The position numbers and the translations under genes are program-made. A model generated the notes under the pieces. The model searched no databases, was not told the origin of the DNA, and saw nothing but the letters and a program-made list of their open reading frames with translations. 64,000 nucleotides of DNA from Streptomyces sp. ISL-43 (GTDB taxonomy: Bacteria > Actinomycetota > Actinomycetes > Streptomycetales > Streptomycetaceae). The stretch covers positions 1-64,000 of the forward strand of contig NZ_JAGGOT010000062.1 of the NCBI RefSeq assembly GCF_018614195.1. Direction: 5' to 3'. Below are positions 35,882-47,064 of the stretch, in pieces. How positions within the stretch are numbered: position 1 is the first letter of the stretch; every line of letters starts with the position of its first letter.

Positions 35882-37390
35882 GTGGCAACCGACATACGCG
35901 AGAGCGCCGTCAGGGCCGCCCCGCCCCACCCCGACGAAGAGAAGAACTGGGGCCGGGTCACCACCCCGCGCACCCTGCTCTCCCGGGCGCTGTCCGTCCC
36001 GCTCGCCCTCGGATTCACCGTCTTCCTGCCGCTCTTCGTCGCCGTCCAGCCCGGGGACGGCCAGCGCGACGCGGCCTTCTGGCTCCAACTGGTGCTCACC
36101 ATGTACGCGGGCGCCCGGCTGTCCGCGATGGTCCTGACCAGCCGCCGCAAGCTGCTCCAGGGCTCCTTCTGGCTCTTCGTCTACATGGCGATGGGCGTGG
36201 CCCCGCTCGCCCAAGCCGTCCTGGGCCGGGTCCCCACCCCCGTCGTCGGCCCGCGCTCCGACCTCACCGCCGCCATCACCCTGGTACTGCTCGGCTGCGC
36301 CGCCTTCGACGTGGGCGTCCTGCTCGCCCGGCACCGGCCGAGCGGCCGGGCGGGCGGCGCACGGAAGGAGCCGCGGCCGGTCATGGCGCACCGGCGGCGC
36401 CTCCAACTGCTGACCGCCGTGTCGTTCCTGGGCAGCGCGGCCCTGATCATGAAGCTCGGCGGCCCCGCCGTCTTCTTCTCCAGCCGCCAGGAGATCATCG
36501 CGGGCATCGAGGAAGCGGGCGTCTCCCAGGACGGCCAGGCCGGCCAGGCGCTGCTGCGCGGCTTCGGCACCGTCCCGGCGCTGCTCTCCCTGCTGCTGTA
36601 CACGCGCTGGCTGATCACTTCGAAGTTCGCCCGCCGCAAGGTCTCGATCATCGTCACCTGGTCGGCGCTCGCGGTCCTCAACCTGATCGTCAACAACCCG
36701 ATCTCCAACCCGCGCTACTGGTTCCTCACCGTCATGTTCTCGCTGCTCTTCACCGTCTTCCCGGTGAGCGCGGCGATGTACCGGGTGGCGCTCTCCATGG
36801 CCGTGGTCATCGCCCTCCTCGTCTTCCCCTTCGCGGACCGCTTCCGCTACGACGAGAAGAACTACAAGCCGGTCGAGACGACCTCGTTCCTGGAGCCGAT
36901 GGCGCTCAAGGACTACGACCAGATCGGCATGTTCGCGAACACCATCACCTACTCGGACTCCGGCCCGGGCCATTCCTACGGGCACCAGCTCGCGGGGTCC
37001 GTCTTCTTCGCGGTGCCCCGCACCATGTGGCCCGGCAAGCCGCGCGACACCGGCGTGATGGTCGGCCAGTGGATGGGCACGGTCAACACCAACCTCTCCT
37101 CCCCGATCTGGGCGGAGCTGTGGATCGACTTCGGGTCGCTGGGCATGGGCGCCGGGCTCCTGGGCCTGGGGTACGCCTCCGCCCGCGTCGACCGCCGCTA
37201 CGCGAAGCGCGCGAGGCGCAGTTCGCCGCCCGGCAGCCTGATCTCCACCGTGGTCCCCCTGGTCGCCGGGTACTCCTTCATCCTGCTGCGCGGCCCGCTG
37301 CTCCAGGCCTCGGGACGCATCGCCATCGCCGGGATGTGCCTCGCGCTCGTGGCCACGTACCGCCAGGACAAGGGCACGACCCTGCGCTGA
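35882..37390 (+). CDS. Wzy-like oligosaccharide repeat-unit polymerase
   Basis: A 502-residue polytopic membrane protein with about 12 hydrophobic segments and a large central outside loop. That loop, at about residues 320-390, has FRYDEKNYKPVETTSF and TYSDSGPGHSYGHQLAGS. Helices in pairs and a conserved-looking FFAVPRTMWPGKP followed by LWIDFGSLGMGAGLLG are typical of O-antigen polymerase-type proteins. It is expected to polymerise flipped lipid-linked repeats at the outer face of the membrane. GTG at 35882 is preferred over GTG at 35870 because GGGTGGGGGC lies just upstream. The call rests on fold type and neighbours (Wzx, Wzc-like, GTs). Confidence 0.8.
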   Translation: MATDIRESAVRAAPPHPDEEKNWGRVTTPRTLLSRALSVPLALGFTVFLPLFVAVQPGDGQRDAAFWLQLVLTMYAGARLSAMVLTSRRKLLQGSFWLFVYMAMGVAPLAQAVLGRVPTPVVGPRSDLTAAITLVLLGCAAFDVGVLLARHRPSGRAGGARKEPRPVMAHRRRLQLLTAVSFLGSAALIMKLGGPAVFFSSRQEIIAGIEEAGVSQDGQAGQALLRGFGTVPALLSLLLYTRWLITSKFARRKVSIIVTWSALAVLNLIVNNPISNPRYWFLTVMFSLLFTVFPVSAAMYRVALSMAVVIALLVFPFADRFRYDEKNYKPVETTSFLEPMALKDYDQIGMFANTITYSDSGPGHSYGHQLAGSVFFAVPRTMWPGKPRDTGVMVGQWMGTVNTNLSSPIWAELWIDFGSLGMGAGLLGLGYASARVDRRYAKRARRSSPPGSLISTVVPLVAGYSFILLRGPLLQASGRIAIAGMCLALVATYRQDKGTTLR

Positions 37391-37396
37391 CCCGCG

Positions 37397-37426
37397 CCGG
37401 TCCGGCGGGCAAGTCCCGCGGACCGG
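37397..37426. terminator. Bidirectional terminator between wzy and wzx
   Basis: A 12-13 bp stem with one bulge (37397-37409 and 37415-37426) and a 5-base loop lies between two convergent genes. Confidence 0.7.
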
Positions 37427-37466
37427 ACGGCGGTCGACCGGACCGCGGCTGACCGGACTCCGGCGG

Positions 37467-38720
37467 TCAGGCCGCCCGGACCCGGTCCGCGGCGGCGGAC
37501 GGGTCCGCGGCCGCCGGCACCCGCAGCCGGCTCACCCTCAGCCAGCCCGCCGCGGCCTTCGTCGCGGAGCCCAGCGCCAGGCCCCACGCGGCCCCGGACA
37601 CGCCCCACACGGCGTACCCGCCCAGCAGGAGGGCGACCGACAGCAGCGAGAAGACGACCTGGAGCGAGAGCGTGGCCTTCGGGTTCAGCACCCGCAGGGT
37701 CAGCAGCGCGCACGTCCCCAGCCCCATGACCGCGTACTGGGCGCCCGTGGCGGGCAGCAGCGCGACCGCCCCCGCCCAGGTGTCGCCGAGCAGTTGACGG
37801 CCCAGCCGGTCGGGCAGCGCGTACAGCACGGCCCCCCACGCGGCGCCGGTCAGCGCCAGCGCGCCGCCCATCAGCGCGGTCAGCCGCACCACGCCCCGCT
37901 TCCCGCGTGCCCGGCCGACGACCGGCGGGCCGAAGGAGTTCGCGGAGTTCAGCAGCACGTTCAGCGGCCCGAAGAGGGTGGTGGCCCCGCGCAGCGCGCC
38001 CACGGCCAGCGGCGTCGCGAAGACGCCGAGGCCCAGGACGGCGAGCTGGCTGGAGCCGTTGCCCACCGCGAACTCGACCACGAACCGCTGCCCCAGGTGC
38101 CCGCGCCGCAGGTACGGCCGCACCCCCCGGACCAGCTCGGCGGCCCGTACCCCGCGCACCCGCGGCCGCAGCAGCCACAGGCCCAGCGCGAGCGCGGGCA
38201 GCGCCGAGACGCCCCACACCAGCACCAGCCGGCCCGCCGAGGCCCCTTCGGGCTGCAGCAGCAGCGCCGGGACCACGCAGGCGAGGCGTAGCGCGTCGGC
38301 GGCCAGGGCCCGCCCGGGCGTGCGCAGGGCGGAGAAGCAGTAGCGCAGCCCGTCCTGCAGGAGCACCAGGGGCAGTACGAGTCCCAGCGCGAGGAAGGCC
38401 CGTCCGGTGGCCCCGGGCAGCACCAGCCCCACGACGGCCAGGGCGGCCCCCACCGTCGCCGAGGCCACCCCGGTGAAGGCGAGGCCCGAGCGGCACGCCG
38501 TCGCGAGCCGCTCCTCGTCCTTCTCCAGCACCACGCTCTGGCCGACGTAGGCCATGTTCAGACCGAGGAGCACGCTGAAGGTCACGTAGACCATCGAGAA
38601 ATCGGCGAAGCCGGCCGCCGAGGAGAGCCGGGCGGCCAGCACCAGCACCAGGATGTTCGTGGCGCTGGACGCGGCCTGGTCCAGAACCGAGGCGACCGCC
38701 GCGAGGCCGCGTCGGCTCAC
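37467..38720 (-). CDS. Wzx-like polysaccharide flippase
   Basis: A 417-residue membrane protein with about 12 transmembrane helices, of the MATE/PST superfamily. The N-terminus (LAAVASVLDQAASSATNILV, then LVLAARLSSAAGFADFSMVY) is the usual start of Wzx proteins. It should flip undecaprenyl-linked repeat units across the membrane. GTG at 38720 overlaps the stop of the Wzc-like gene (GTGA). The order GT, Wzc-like, Wzx forms one coupled leftward operon (41706-37467). Confidence 0.87.
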   Translation of the reverse strand: MSRRGLAAVASVLDQAASSATNILVLVLAARLSSAAGFADFSMVYVTFSVLLGLNMAYVGQSVVLEKDEERLATACRSGLAFTGVASATVGAALAVVGLVLPGATGRAFLALGLVLPLVLLQDGLRYCFSALRTPGRALAADALRLACVVPALLLQPEGASAGRLVLVWGVSALPALALGLWLLRPRVRGVRAAELVRGVRPYLRRGHLGQRFVVEFAVGNGSSQLAVLGLGVFATPLAVGALRGATTLFGPLNVLLNSANSFGPPVVGRARGKRGVVRLTALMGGALALTGAAWGAVLYALPDRLGRQLLGDTWAGAVALLPATGAQYAVMGLGTCALLTLRVLNPKATLSLQVVFSLLSVALLLGGYAVWGVSGAAWGLALGSATKAAAGWLRVSRLRVPAAADPSAAADRVRAA

Positions 38721-40474
38721 CGCCGGCCCGTGCGGACCGTACGCAGGGCGACCGTGTCGGTGCCGTCGCCCGGGATGTGGTGCGAGGCGTCGGCGGCCGC
38801 CACCTCGTACGGGATCGGCTGCGGTTCACGTCGTCGGGGCGGCGCTGGAGCGGGCTCCGGGGCCTCGGCGGCGGGCGCGCCGCCCTTGCGGAAGCTGCCG
38901 CGGCCGCGCTTCTCGCCCGGCAGCGGCGCGTGCAGCACCGCGCCCAGCACCGTGCCGCCGGCGCCGCTGATCAGCTCGCGGATGCGGGTCAGGTCGGTGC
39001 GGTGCACCGCACCGGGGTTGCAGACCACCAGGACCCCGTCGACGCGGTCCACGAGCGCGAGGGCGTCGGCGTAGGAGAGCACGGGCGGTGCGAGCACCAC
39101 GACCGTGGAGTTGGGGGAGTCGGCCTCGGAGATCAGCCGGGTGGCGCGCGAAGAGGTCAGCGCGCGGGGCACGTTGCGCACGCGCTCGCCCGGGATCAGG
39201 TCGAAGGCGCCCGACTCCCCGGCGTCCACGACGAGCTGCCGTCCGTCGGGCCACTCGGTGTCCCCGTGCTGCGCACCGGCGGTGCCTTGGTTCTTGCTCC
39301 AGCGCGGCCGGCCGGCCGCGTCGGTCGGCAGCTGGCTGGCCAGCACCGGGGTGCGCAGGTCGGCCTCGATGAGCAGGACGTCCTTGCCGGTCTCCGCGAA
39401 GGAGGCGGCCAGGTTCACCGCCACGGCGGCGGCGATCTCGCTGCTGCCGCGCGGGGCGACCACGAGCAGTCGGCGCCGGTCGGCGAAGCGGGAGTCGTAG
39501 GCGAGCCGGAAGGCCACCGAGCGGAACTCCTCGGCCAGCCGGGGGTCCTCCTCGCCCGCCGCGAGCAGCGGCCCGCCGTCGGCCTTGCCCCGGGGCAGGG
39601 AGCCCAGCACGGGCGCGCGCAGGGCCCGGGCGACGTCGCCCTCGGAGCGCGGCGCCGGGTCGAAGACGAGCCGCACCCAGGCGGCGAGCAGGCCGAGCGC
39701 GAGACCCACGGCCGCGCCGAGCGCGAGCGACATGGCCAGGCCCGGGCCGTCGGCCCCGTGCGGCGGGACGGCCGCGCTGGTGACCCGGCCGGGGGTCATG
39801 TCCAGGGCCTGGAGCTTGGCGATGTTGCTGTTGAGGGTGTTGACCTTGCTCTGCTGGTCGGTCTTCGAGGAGTACGCCGCGTCGCGCGCCGGACCGGCGG
39901 GCATGCCGTTGATCTGCTTGACGAGCTCGTCGAGCTGCTTGGCCACCGGATCGCGCTGGTCCTGGTAGCCCTTGACCATCTTGTCGCGGGTGACGTCGAG
40001 GGCTTCCTGGCGCTTGAGCAGGTACGCCTCGGTCATCGCGTTGGCGCGCTTGGCGGCCACGGCGGGGGAGCTCGCGGTGTAGGTGAAGCGCAGCACCATC
40101 GACTGCGGTGGGTTGGTCACCTGCAGGCCGGCGCGCAGGGCGGCGAAGTCGGAGGCCGAGACGCGGAGCTTCTTCGCGGCCTCGTTGGCTATGGAGCTGG
40201 AGAGCGCGACCTGGCGCTCCGAGCCGATGTTGATCGCCTTGTCGGGGGCGAGGCTCGGGTTGAACGGGTCGTCGGTGGGCGCGCGCAGCACGATGTCGGC
40301 GGTGGCCACGTAGGTGTCCGCCGTGGAGACGCCGAGGTAGACCCCGCCGAGCAGGCCGATGCCCACGCCCGCTCCGATGAGCCGGCGGTAGCGCAGGAGC
40401 TGGCGGAACTGGTCCCGGAGCAGGTCCGGTTCGTCCTCGGCACCCGGCGCCGCCGGTCGGTTGGTCTCGATCAC
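38717..40474 (-). CDS. Wzc/CapAB-like chain-length protein with degenerate P-loop
   Basis: A 585-residue polysaccharide co-polymerase. It has a cytoplasmic N-terminus, TM1 at about 32-50, and an extracellular Wzz domain with a coiled coil at about 155-225. TM2 is at about 246-268, followed by a cytoplasmic BY-kinase-like domain (from about 310). The Walker A loop is lost: at residues 338-350 the sequence is VVAPRGSSEIAAA, with no Gly-Lys-Ser/Thr. Walker A' survives in part as VLLIEADLRTP and Walker B as STVVVLAPPVLSYADAL. The C-terminus has only one Tyr instead of a Tyr cluster. It is therefore probably not an active tyrosine kinase but a structural regulator of chain length and export. It is coupled by GTGA overlaps on both sides. 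Confidence 0.87.
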   Translation of the reverse strand: MIETNRPAAPGAEDEPDLLRDQFRQLLRYRRLIGAGVGIGLLGGVYLGVSTADTYVATADIVLRAPTDDPFNPSLAPDKAINIGSERQVALSSSIANEAAKKLRVSASDFAALRAGLQVTNPPQSMVLRFTYTASSPAVAAKRANAMTEAYLLKRQEALDVTRDKMVKGYQDQRDPVAKQLDELVKQINGMPAGPARDAAYSSKTDQQSKVNTLNSNIAKLQALDMTPGRVTSAAVPPHGADGPGLAMSLALGAAVGLALGLLAAWVRLVFDPAPRSEGDVARALRAPVLGSLPRGKADGGPLLAAGEEDPRLAEEFRSVAFRLAYDSRFADRRRLLVVAPRGSSEIAAAVAVNLAASFAETGKDVLLIEADLRTPVLASQLPTDAAGRPRWSKNQGTAGAQHGDTEWPDGRQLVVDAGESGAFDLIPGERVRNVPRALTSSRATRLISEADSPNSTVVVLAPPVLSYADALALVDRVDGVLVVCNPGAVHRTDLTRIRELISGAGGTVLGAVLHAPLPGEKRGRGSFRKGGAPAAEAPEPAPAPPRRREPQPIPYEVAAADASHHIPGDGTDTVALRTVRTGRR

Positions 40475-41706
40475 GGCCGGGGACCCCCAAGTGCTTCGTC
40501 CATCAGTGCGTCGATGCGGGCCAGGCCCGCCTCGCGGCTCAGGTGCGCCGCCACATGGCGCGGCCCGGCCGCGCCCAGAGCGTCCGCGCCCGCGGGGTCC
40601 TCGGCCAGGGCCCGTACGGCCTTCAGAAGGGCCTCCGGGTCCTCCGGCGGTACGAGCACTCCCGCGCCCGAGCGTTCCACTTCCTGGGCGGTGCCGCCCA
40701 GTGCCGCGACGGAGGCGACGACGGGACGGCCGGCCTGGAAGTACGAGGTCAGCTTGGACGGCACGCTCATGTCCATCACGGCGGCGTGCTGCGTGACCGC
40801 GAGCACGTCCGCCGCGGCGAGGATATCCGGGAACTCCCCGTCGGCGGCAGGGGGGATGATGTCGAGATTGGGGACGTCGGCCGCGAGGTCGGCGAGCGCC
40901 GAGCGCTGGCTGCCGTCGCCCATCAGGACGAAACGGACGCTCGGGTCCAGCCGGGCGGCGCCGATGAGGACCTCCAGCCCCTGCTTGAGCCCCATGTTCC
41001 CGGAGTGCAGCACGACGGTCTGGCCGGGCGCCCAGCCGAGGTGGTGCCGGGTGCGGCCGCGCGGCTTGGTGGGCAGCGCCACGTGGGACCAGTTGGGGAC
41101 GAGCCGGATCTTCTTCGGGTCCACGCCCATGCCGACGACCCGGTCCACGAACGTCTCGTGGATGACGCCGACGAGGCCGGCGCGCCCGAGCACGTGAGCC
41201 TCGGCGCGCCCGGCCAGCGCGGCCGCCCTGTCGCCGCCGCTGATGCCGCTCTGTGCGGCGGCGGCGCCCATCAGGTCCTGGACGACGGGGACGAAGGGGA
41301 CCTTCCAGCGCGCCGCCAGACGGGCGGCCAGCAGGCCGCCGGCCAGGCTCGGCATCTGGGCGAGCACGGCGTCCGGCTTCGCCATCCGGGGCGGGGCCAC
41401 GGCGCCGTGCAGCAGAATCGATCCTTCGAAAAGGGCCCGCCGGACGGCGGTCTGGCGCGGCGGCACGGTGTGCGCGCGCCGGTGCACGGTGACCCCCGCG
41501 CGCCGTTCCGTGCGCCGTAGCGCCCCCTTGTACTCCGGCTCGAGGGACCAGGAGGGGTAGTGGGGCATGCCGGCGAGGACGTGGGTCTCGTGGCCGAGAT
41601 CAGCCCAGTGCTCCGCGATCTGGGTGGCGTACGGGCCTATGCCCGTGTGCTCGGGGGCGTAATTCGTGGAAACCAGCAGTAGGCGTCGCTGACCGGTTTT
41701 CGACAC
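40471..41706 (-). CDS. Glycosyltransferase family 4 (WbuB-like)
   Basis: A 411-residue GT-B glycosyltransferase. The N-terminus RRLLLVSTNYAPEHTGIGPY and the segment LAGMPHYPSWSLEPEYKGAL match the WcaI/WbuB group of colanic-acid and O-antigen enzymes. The donor domain has VVLHSGNMGLKQGLEVLIGA and MSVPSKLTSYFQAGRPVVAS. It probably adds a sugar (WbuB homologues use UDP-GlcNAc or fucose-type donors) to the lipid-linked chain. Start GTG at 41706 has AAGGGGA upstream; an earlier in-frame ATG at 41745 lacks a site. First gene of the GT/Wzc-like/Wzx operon. Confidence 0.9.
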   Translation of the reverse strand: MSKTGQRRLLLVSTNYAPEHTGIGPYATQIAEHWADLGHETHVLAGMPHYPSWSLEPEYKGALRRTERRAGVTVHRRAHTVPPRQTAVRRALFEGSILLHGAVAPPRMAKPDAVLAQMPSLAGGLLAARLAARWKVPFVPVVQDLMGAAAAQSGISGGDRAAALAGRAEAHVLGRAGLVGVIHETFVDRVVGMGVDPKKIRLVPNWSHVALPTKPRGRTRHHLGWAPGQTVVLHSGNMGLKQGLEVLIGAARLDPSVRFVLMGDGSQRSALADLAADVPNLDIIPPAADGEFPDILAAADVLAVTQHAAVMDMSVPSKLTSYFQAGRPVVASVAALGGTAQEVERSGAGVLVPPEDPEALLKAVRALAEDPAGADALGAAGPRHVAAHLSREAGLARIDALMDEALGGPRP

Positions 41707-41798
41707 TGGACGTCCCCTTCTTCCCCAGGATGATGCGCACGTCACCCTATTCGTTCATCAACGTGGTGCGGAACGTGCACGCTATTGTCTGCTAATCC

Positions 41799-41818
41799 GC
41801 CACACCGGGGGGTGTGGC
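41799..41818 (+). promoter_or_regulatory. 5' leader hairpin before cytidylyltransferase
   Basis: An 8-bp perfect stem, GCCACACC/GGTGTGGC, with a GGGG loop ends just before the ribosome-binding site AGGGGG of the next gene. It could modulate translation or terminate leader transcripts. Confidence 0.4.
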
Positions 41819-41834
41819 CTCAGGGGGATAACAG

Positions 41835-42323
41835 ATGACGGAGCGGGACATGTCCGAACTTACTGCGCCCGCGCGCAGACCGTACAAAATCGGCTATGCG
41901 CCAGGAGCGTACGATCTGTTCCATATCGGACATCTCAATATCCTCCGGCATGCCCGGAGTCAGTGTGACTACCTGGTGGCGGGGGTCGTTTCCGATGAAA
42001 TGGCGGAAGTGGCCAAGGGGCGCCGCCCGGTGATACCGCTGGTCGAACGGCTTGAGATAGTCCGCAGCGTCCGATATGTGGATGCGGCGTTTGTGGAGAC
42101 CGTCCCGGACAAAGTGGAAACGTGGCGGCAAGTTCGGTTCGATGTGATCTTCAAGGGCGACGATTGGCGCGGCACCCCCAAGGGCGACCGGTTGGAGAAG
42201 GACTTCGCCGCCCACGGAGTCGACGTCGTCTACTTCCCGTACACGGTGCACACCTCCAGCACCCAACTGCGCCGGGCCCTGGACGCGCTGGCGGAGCCGC
42301 CGGCCGCCGAACAGCGGGGCTGA
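41835..42323 (+). CDS. TagD-like cytidylyltransferase
   Basis: A 162-residue nucleotidyltransferase of the glycerol-3-phosphate/ethanolamine-phosphate cytidylyltransferase type. The nucleotide-binding HxGH motif is in GAYDLFHIGHLNILRHAR. The second half has VERLEIVRSVRYVDAAFV, FKGDDWRGTPKG and the terminal HTSSTQLRR, which matches the family's R-x-x-x-x-ST motif. It should make a CDP-activated alcohol from CTP; the actual substrate is unknown. The first half (41835-42130) has visibly lower GC and less biased codons than its neighbours. A CDP-alcohol phosphotransferase gene lies next to it in convergent orientation, which suggests that the two act in sequence. Confidence 0.83.
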   Translation: MTERDMSELTAPARRPYKIGYAPGAYDLFHIGHLNILRHARSQCDYLVAGVVSDEMAEVAKGRRPVIPLVERLEIVRSVRYVDAAFVETVPDKVETWRQVRFDVIFKGDDWRGTPKGDRLEKDFAAHGVDVVYFPYTVHTSSTQLRRALDALAEPPAAEQRG

Positions 42324-42358
42324 CCACCGGACGGCGGGGCCGGCCGCGACGGCGCCGG

Positions 42359-43081
42359 TCACCTCGGTAGGGCGTTCAGCTCCCGGAACCACTTCGTGAG
42401 GAACGCCAGCAGGAACAGCGTGGCGACGACGCCCATCCCCGCGTACGCCCAGCGGAACAGCTGCCCGCCGCCGAGCGCCAGGAACACCATGCAGAACACC
42501 CCGTAGTCCACGGGGAGCAGCGCCACCGCGCGCAGCTTCGACGGTGCGGCCGCGGGGCTGCCCGGGGCCGCCTTCGGCTTGAGCTTCTCGGTCAGCAGCC
42601 CCCCGAAAAAGGTGACGACCGAGGCGAACTGGAAGCCCAGAGGCACCAGCAGCCAGCCATCGCCCTCCGTTCCGTACGCCTGCGGGAAGCGGTAGAAGGC
42701 GATGAGCACGCAGGTATGCAGCGAGGTGAGCTTCGCGCAGTCCACGACGTGGTCCAGCCACTCGCCCGCCGGGCAGCCGCCTCCGCGCAGCCGGGCCAGC
42801 TGCCCGTCGGCGGAGTCGAAGGCGAAGCCGGCGGCGAGCAGGGCCCACACCATCACCCCCAGCCCCCACGAGGGCGCGGCCAGCGCGACGACGGCCGCCC
42901 CGGCGAAGCTCAGGGCGGCGCTGATCAGCGTCACCTGGTTCGGGGTGAGCCCGAGCACGTAGGACACGGCGGCCAGCAGCCGCCCCACGGGCCGGTTGAC
43001 CCGTCGCGAATAGAGGGACACCCCCTTCGCCGACTTCTGCGCCCCGCGCAGCTCCCGCAGCGCGGTCCGGACACTCGCCAT
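42359..43081 (-). CDS. CDP-alcohol phosphatidyltransferase family protein
   Basis: A 240-residue membrane enzyme with about six helices. It carries the full family signature D-G-x2-A-R-x8-G-x3-D-x3-D in DSADGQLARLRGGGCPAGEW followed by LDHVVD. It transfers a phosphoalcohol from a CDP-alcohol to an acceptor lipid or glycan. Start ATG at 43081 has GAGGGG upstream. The neighbouring cytidylyltransferase may provide its CDP-alcohol. The product could be a lipid head group or a substituent on the exopolysaccharide; this is inferred from position only. Confidence 0.87.
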   Translation of the reverse strand: MASVRTALRELRGAQKSAKGVSLYSRRVNRPVGRLLAAVSYVLGLTPNQVTLISAALSFAGAAVVALAAPSWGLGVMVWALLAAGFAFDSADGQLARLRGGGCPAGEWLDHVVDCAKLTSLHTCVLIAFYRFPQAYGTEGDGWLLVPLGFQFASVVTFFGGLLTEKLKPKAAPGSPAAAPSKLRAVALLPVDYGVFCMVFLALGGGQLFRWAYAGMGVVATLFLLAFLTKWFRELNALPR

Positions 43082-43225
43082 CGACACAACCCCTCGAACA
43101 TCCGTCATGCGCATGTGCGTACGAAGGGCACATCATCGCAGGACGCGCGAGGGCTCCCGCCCGGGGCCGCCCAGACCTCCGCGCGGGGCTCTTGGAGGCC
43201 GGTGCGCGCCGGCCCCAGGGGGCGT

Positions 43226-45484
<2,259 letters not shown>

Positions 45485-45655
45485 TGCCCGCCTCCACGGC
45501 TCTCGGTACCGGCAGGGGTGGGGAACGTGCGGCCCCGGCGTCCCGGCCCGGGCCCGCCCCCGTCTGGTCCTTCCCACTGTTCTGCCCGGACTGTTGTGCC
45601 TGGAACTCGAGCCGCGCCCACGTTTCCCTCGGAGGGGCCCCGTCGTTGGTGGGAC

Positions 45656-46885
45656 GTGACTCTTCTGACGAGGCGGGCAGGGGCGGGATTGGCCGCCGTG
45701 GCGGCATGGGCGGGCCTCCTCGGAGGCCTGTCCGGATGCACCGAAGACGGCGGTTCCCCGATCGAGATCCAGCTGCCCGGCAAACCCCGGTCACCGGACG
45801 AGGCGATCCGGATCACCCCGGACGACAACGCCAAGGGCGTGCCGGCCGAGGGCCCGCTGACGGTCACCGTGCCCGAAGGCCGCCTGGAGCGGGTCGTGGT
45901 CACCAAGGTGGAGGACGCCCAGGAGGAGAAGGTGCCCGGCACCATCGCCGTCGACGGGCTCAGCTGGAGCCCCGACCCGGCCGCCGGACGGCTCGCGCTC
46001 GCGGCCAAGTACACCGTGGACGCGGTCGCGCTCGACGGGCACGACCGGCGCCAGGCCCGGCACACCACCTTCACCACCTATGTTCCCGAGGAGCGCTTCA
46101 TCGGCTACTTCAAGCCCGAGAACCGTTCCACCGTCGGCACCGGGATGATCATCTCCTTCAACTTCAACCGGTCGATCGAACGCCGCGCCGATGTGGAGCG
46201 GGCCATCACCATCACCTCCGACCCGGCCGTGGAGGTGGCCGGCCACTGGTTCGGCGACGAGCGCCTGGACTTCCGGCCCAAGGAGTACTGGAAGCCCGGC
46301 ACCGAGGTCACGGTCAAGATGAACCTGCGGGACGTCGAGGGCGCGCCCGGCTCGTACGGAATCCAGGACAAGACCCTGCGCTTCACCGTCGGCCGCTCCC
46401 AGATCTCCACCGTCGACGCGGCCGCGCACACCATGGAGGTCCGGCGCGACGGCGAGCTGCTGTCCACCGTGCCGATCACCGCCGGGGCCCCGAAGAACAC
46501 CACGTACAACGGCAAGATGGTGGTCATGGAGCTCTTCGACGTGACCCGGATGAACGGGCAGACCGTCGGCTTCGGCGGCGAGTACGACATCCCCGACGTC
46601 CCGCACGCCATGCGCCTGACCCGTTCCGGGACCTTCCTGCACGGCAACTACTGGGCCAGCCCCGACACCTTCGGCTCCACCAACGCCAGCCACGGCTGCA
46701 TCGGACTGCGCGACGACAAGGGCGGCGGCTCCGACACCCCGGCCGGCTGGTTCTTCGACCGGAGCCTGGTCGGGGATGTCGTGGAGGTCGTGAACTCGCA
46801 GGACAAGACGGTCGCCGCGGACAACGGGCTGGGCGGCTGGAACATGTCCTGGCCGGCCTGGGTCGCCGGCTCCGCCATCGGCTGA
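45656..46885 (+). CDS. L,D-transpeptidase lipoprotein (paralogue 1)
   Basis: A 409-residue lipoprotein with the lipobox LSGC at about residue 28. Two Ig-like domains follow (about 40-250), then a YkuD catalytic domain (about 255-385). The active-site motif is HGNYWAS followed by ASHGCIGLRDD, with the catalytic Cys in SHGC. It should form 3-3 cross-links in peptidoglycan outside the membrane. GTG at 45656 is the start that gives a proper lipoprotein signal (TLLTRRAGAGLAAVAAWAGL). A close paralogue lies at 49689-50915; both share FIGYFKPE/FIGHYTPE, TTYNGKMV/TTYNGQMV and DVPHAMRLT. It is divergent from glgX. Confidence 0.93.
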   Translation: MTLLTRRAGAGLAAVAAWAGLLGGLSGCTEDGGSPIEIQLPGKPRSPDEAIRITPDDNAKGVPAEGPLTVTVPEGRLERVVVTKVEDAQEEKVPGTIAVDGLSWSPDPAAGRLALAAKYTVDAVALDGHDRRQARHTTFTTYVPEERFIGYFKPENRSTVGTGMIISFNFNRSIERRADVERAITITSDPAVEVAGHWFGDERLDFRPKEYWKPGTEVTVKMNLRDVEGAPGSYGIQDKTLRFTVGRSQISTVDAAAHTMEVRRDGELLSTVPITAGAPKNTTYNGKMVVMELFDVTRMNGQTVGFGGEYDIPDVPHAMRLTRSGTFLHGNYWASPDTFGSTNASHGCIGLRDDKGGGSDTPAGWFFDRSLVGDVVEVVNSQDKTVAADNGLGGWNMSWPAWVAGSAIG

Positions 46886-47064
46886 CGTACCGCCACCGGC
46901 CGGGACCGCAGGGGCGATCCGTACACAGGGCCGCAGCAGTCGAGTGATTGTCGTACCGGATTGACGTAGTGCGCGAGTGTCGCTTCGTCCGCCGCGCCGA
47001 AACCCGCCTCCAGCCTGTACGGGCAGCGGTGCGGGGCAGGTCGGCAGGCAACGGACGGAGCGTC

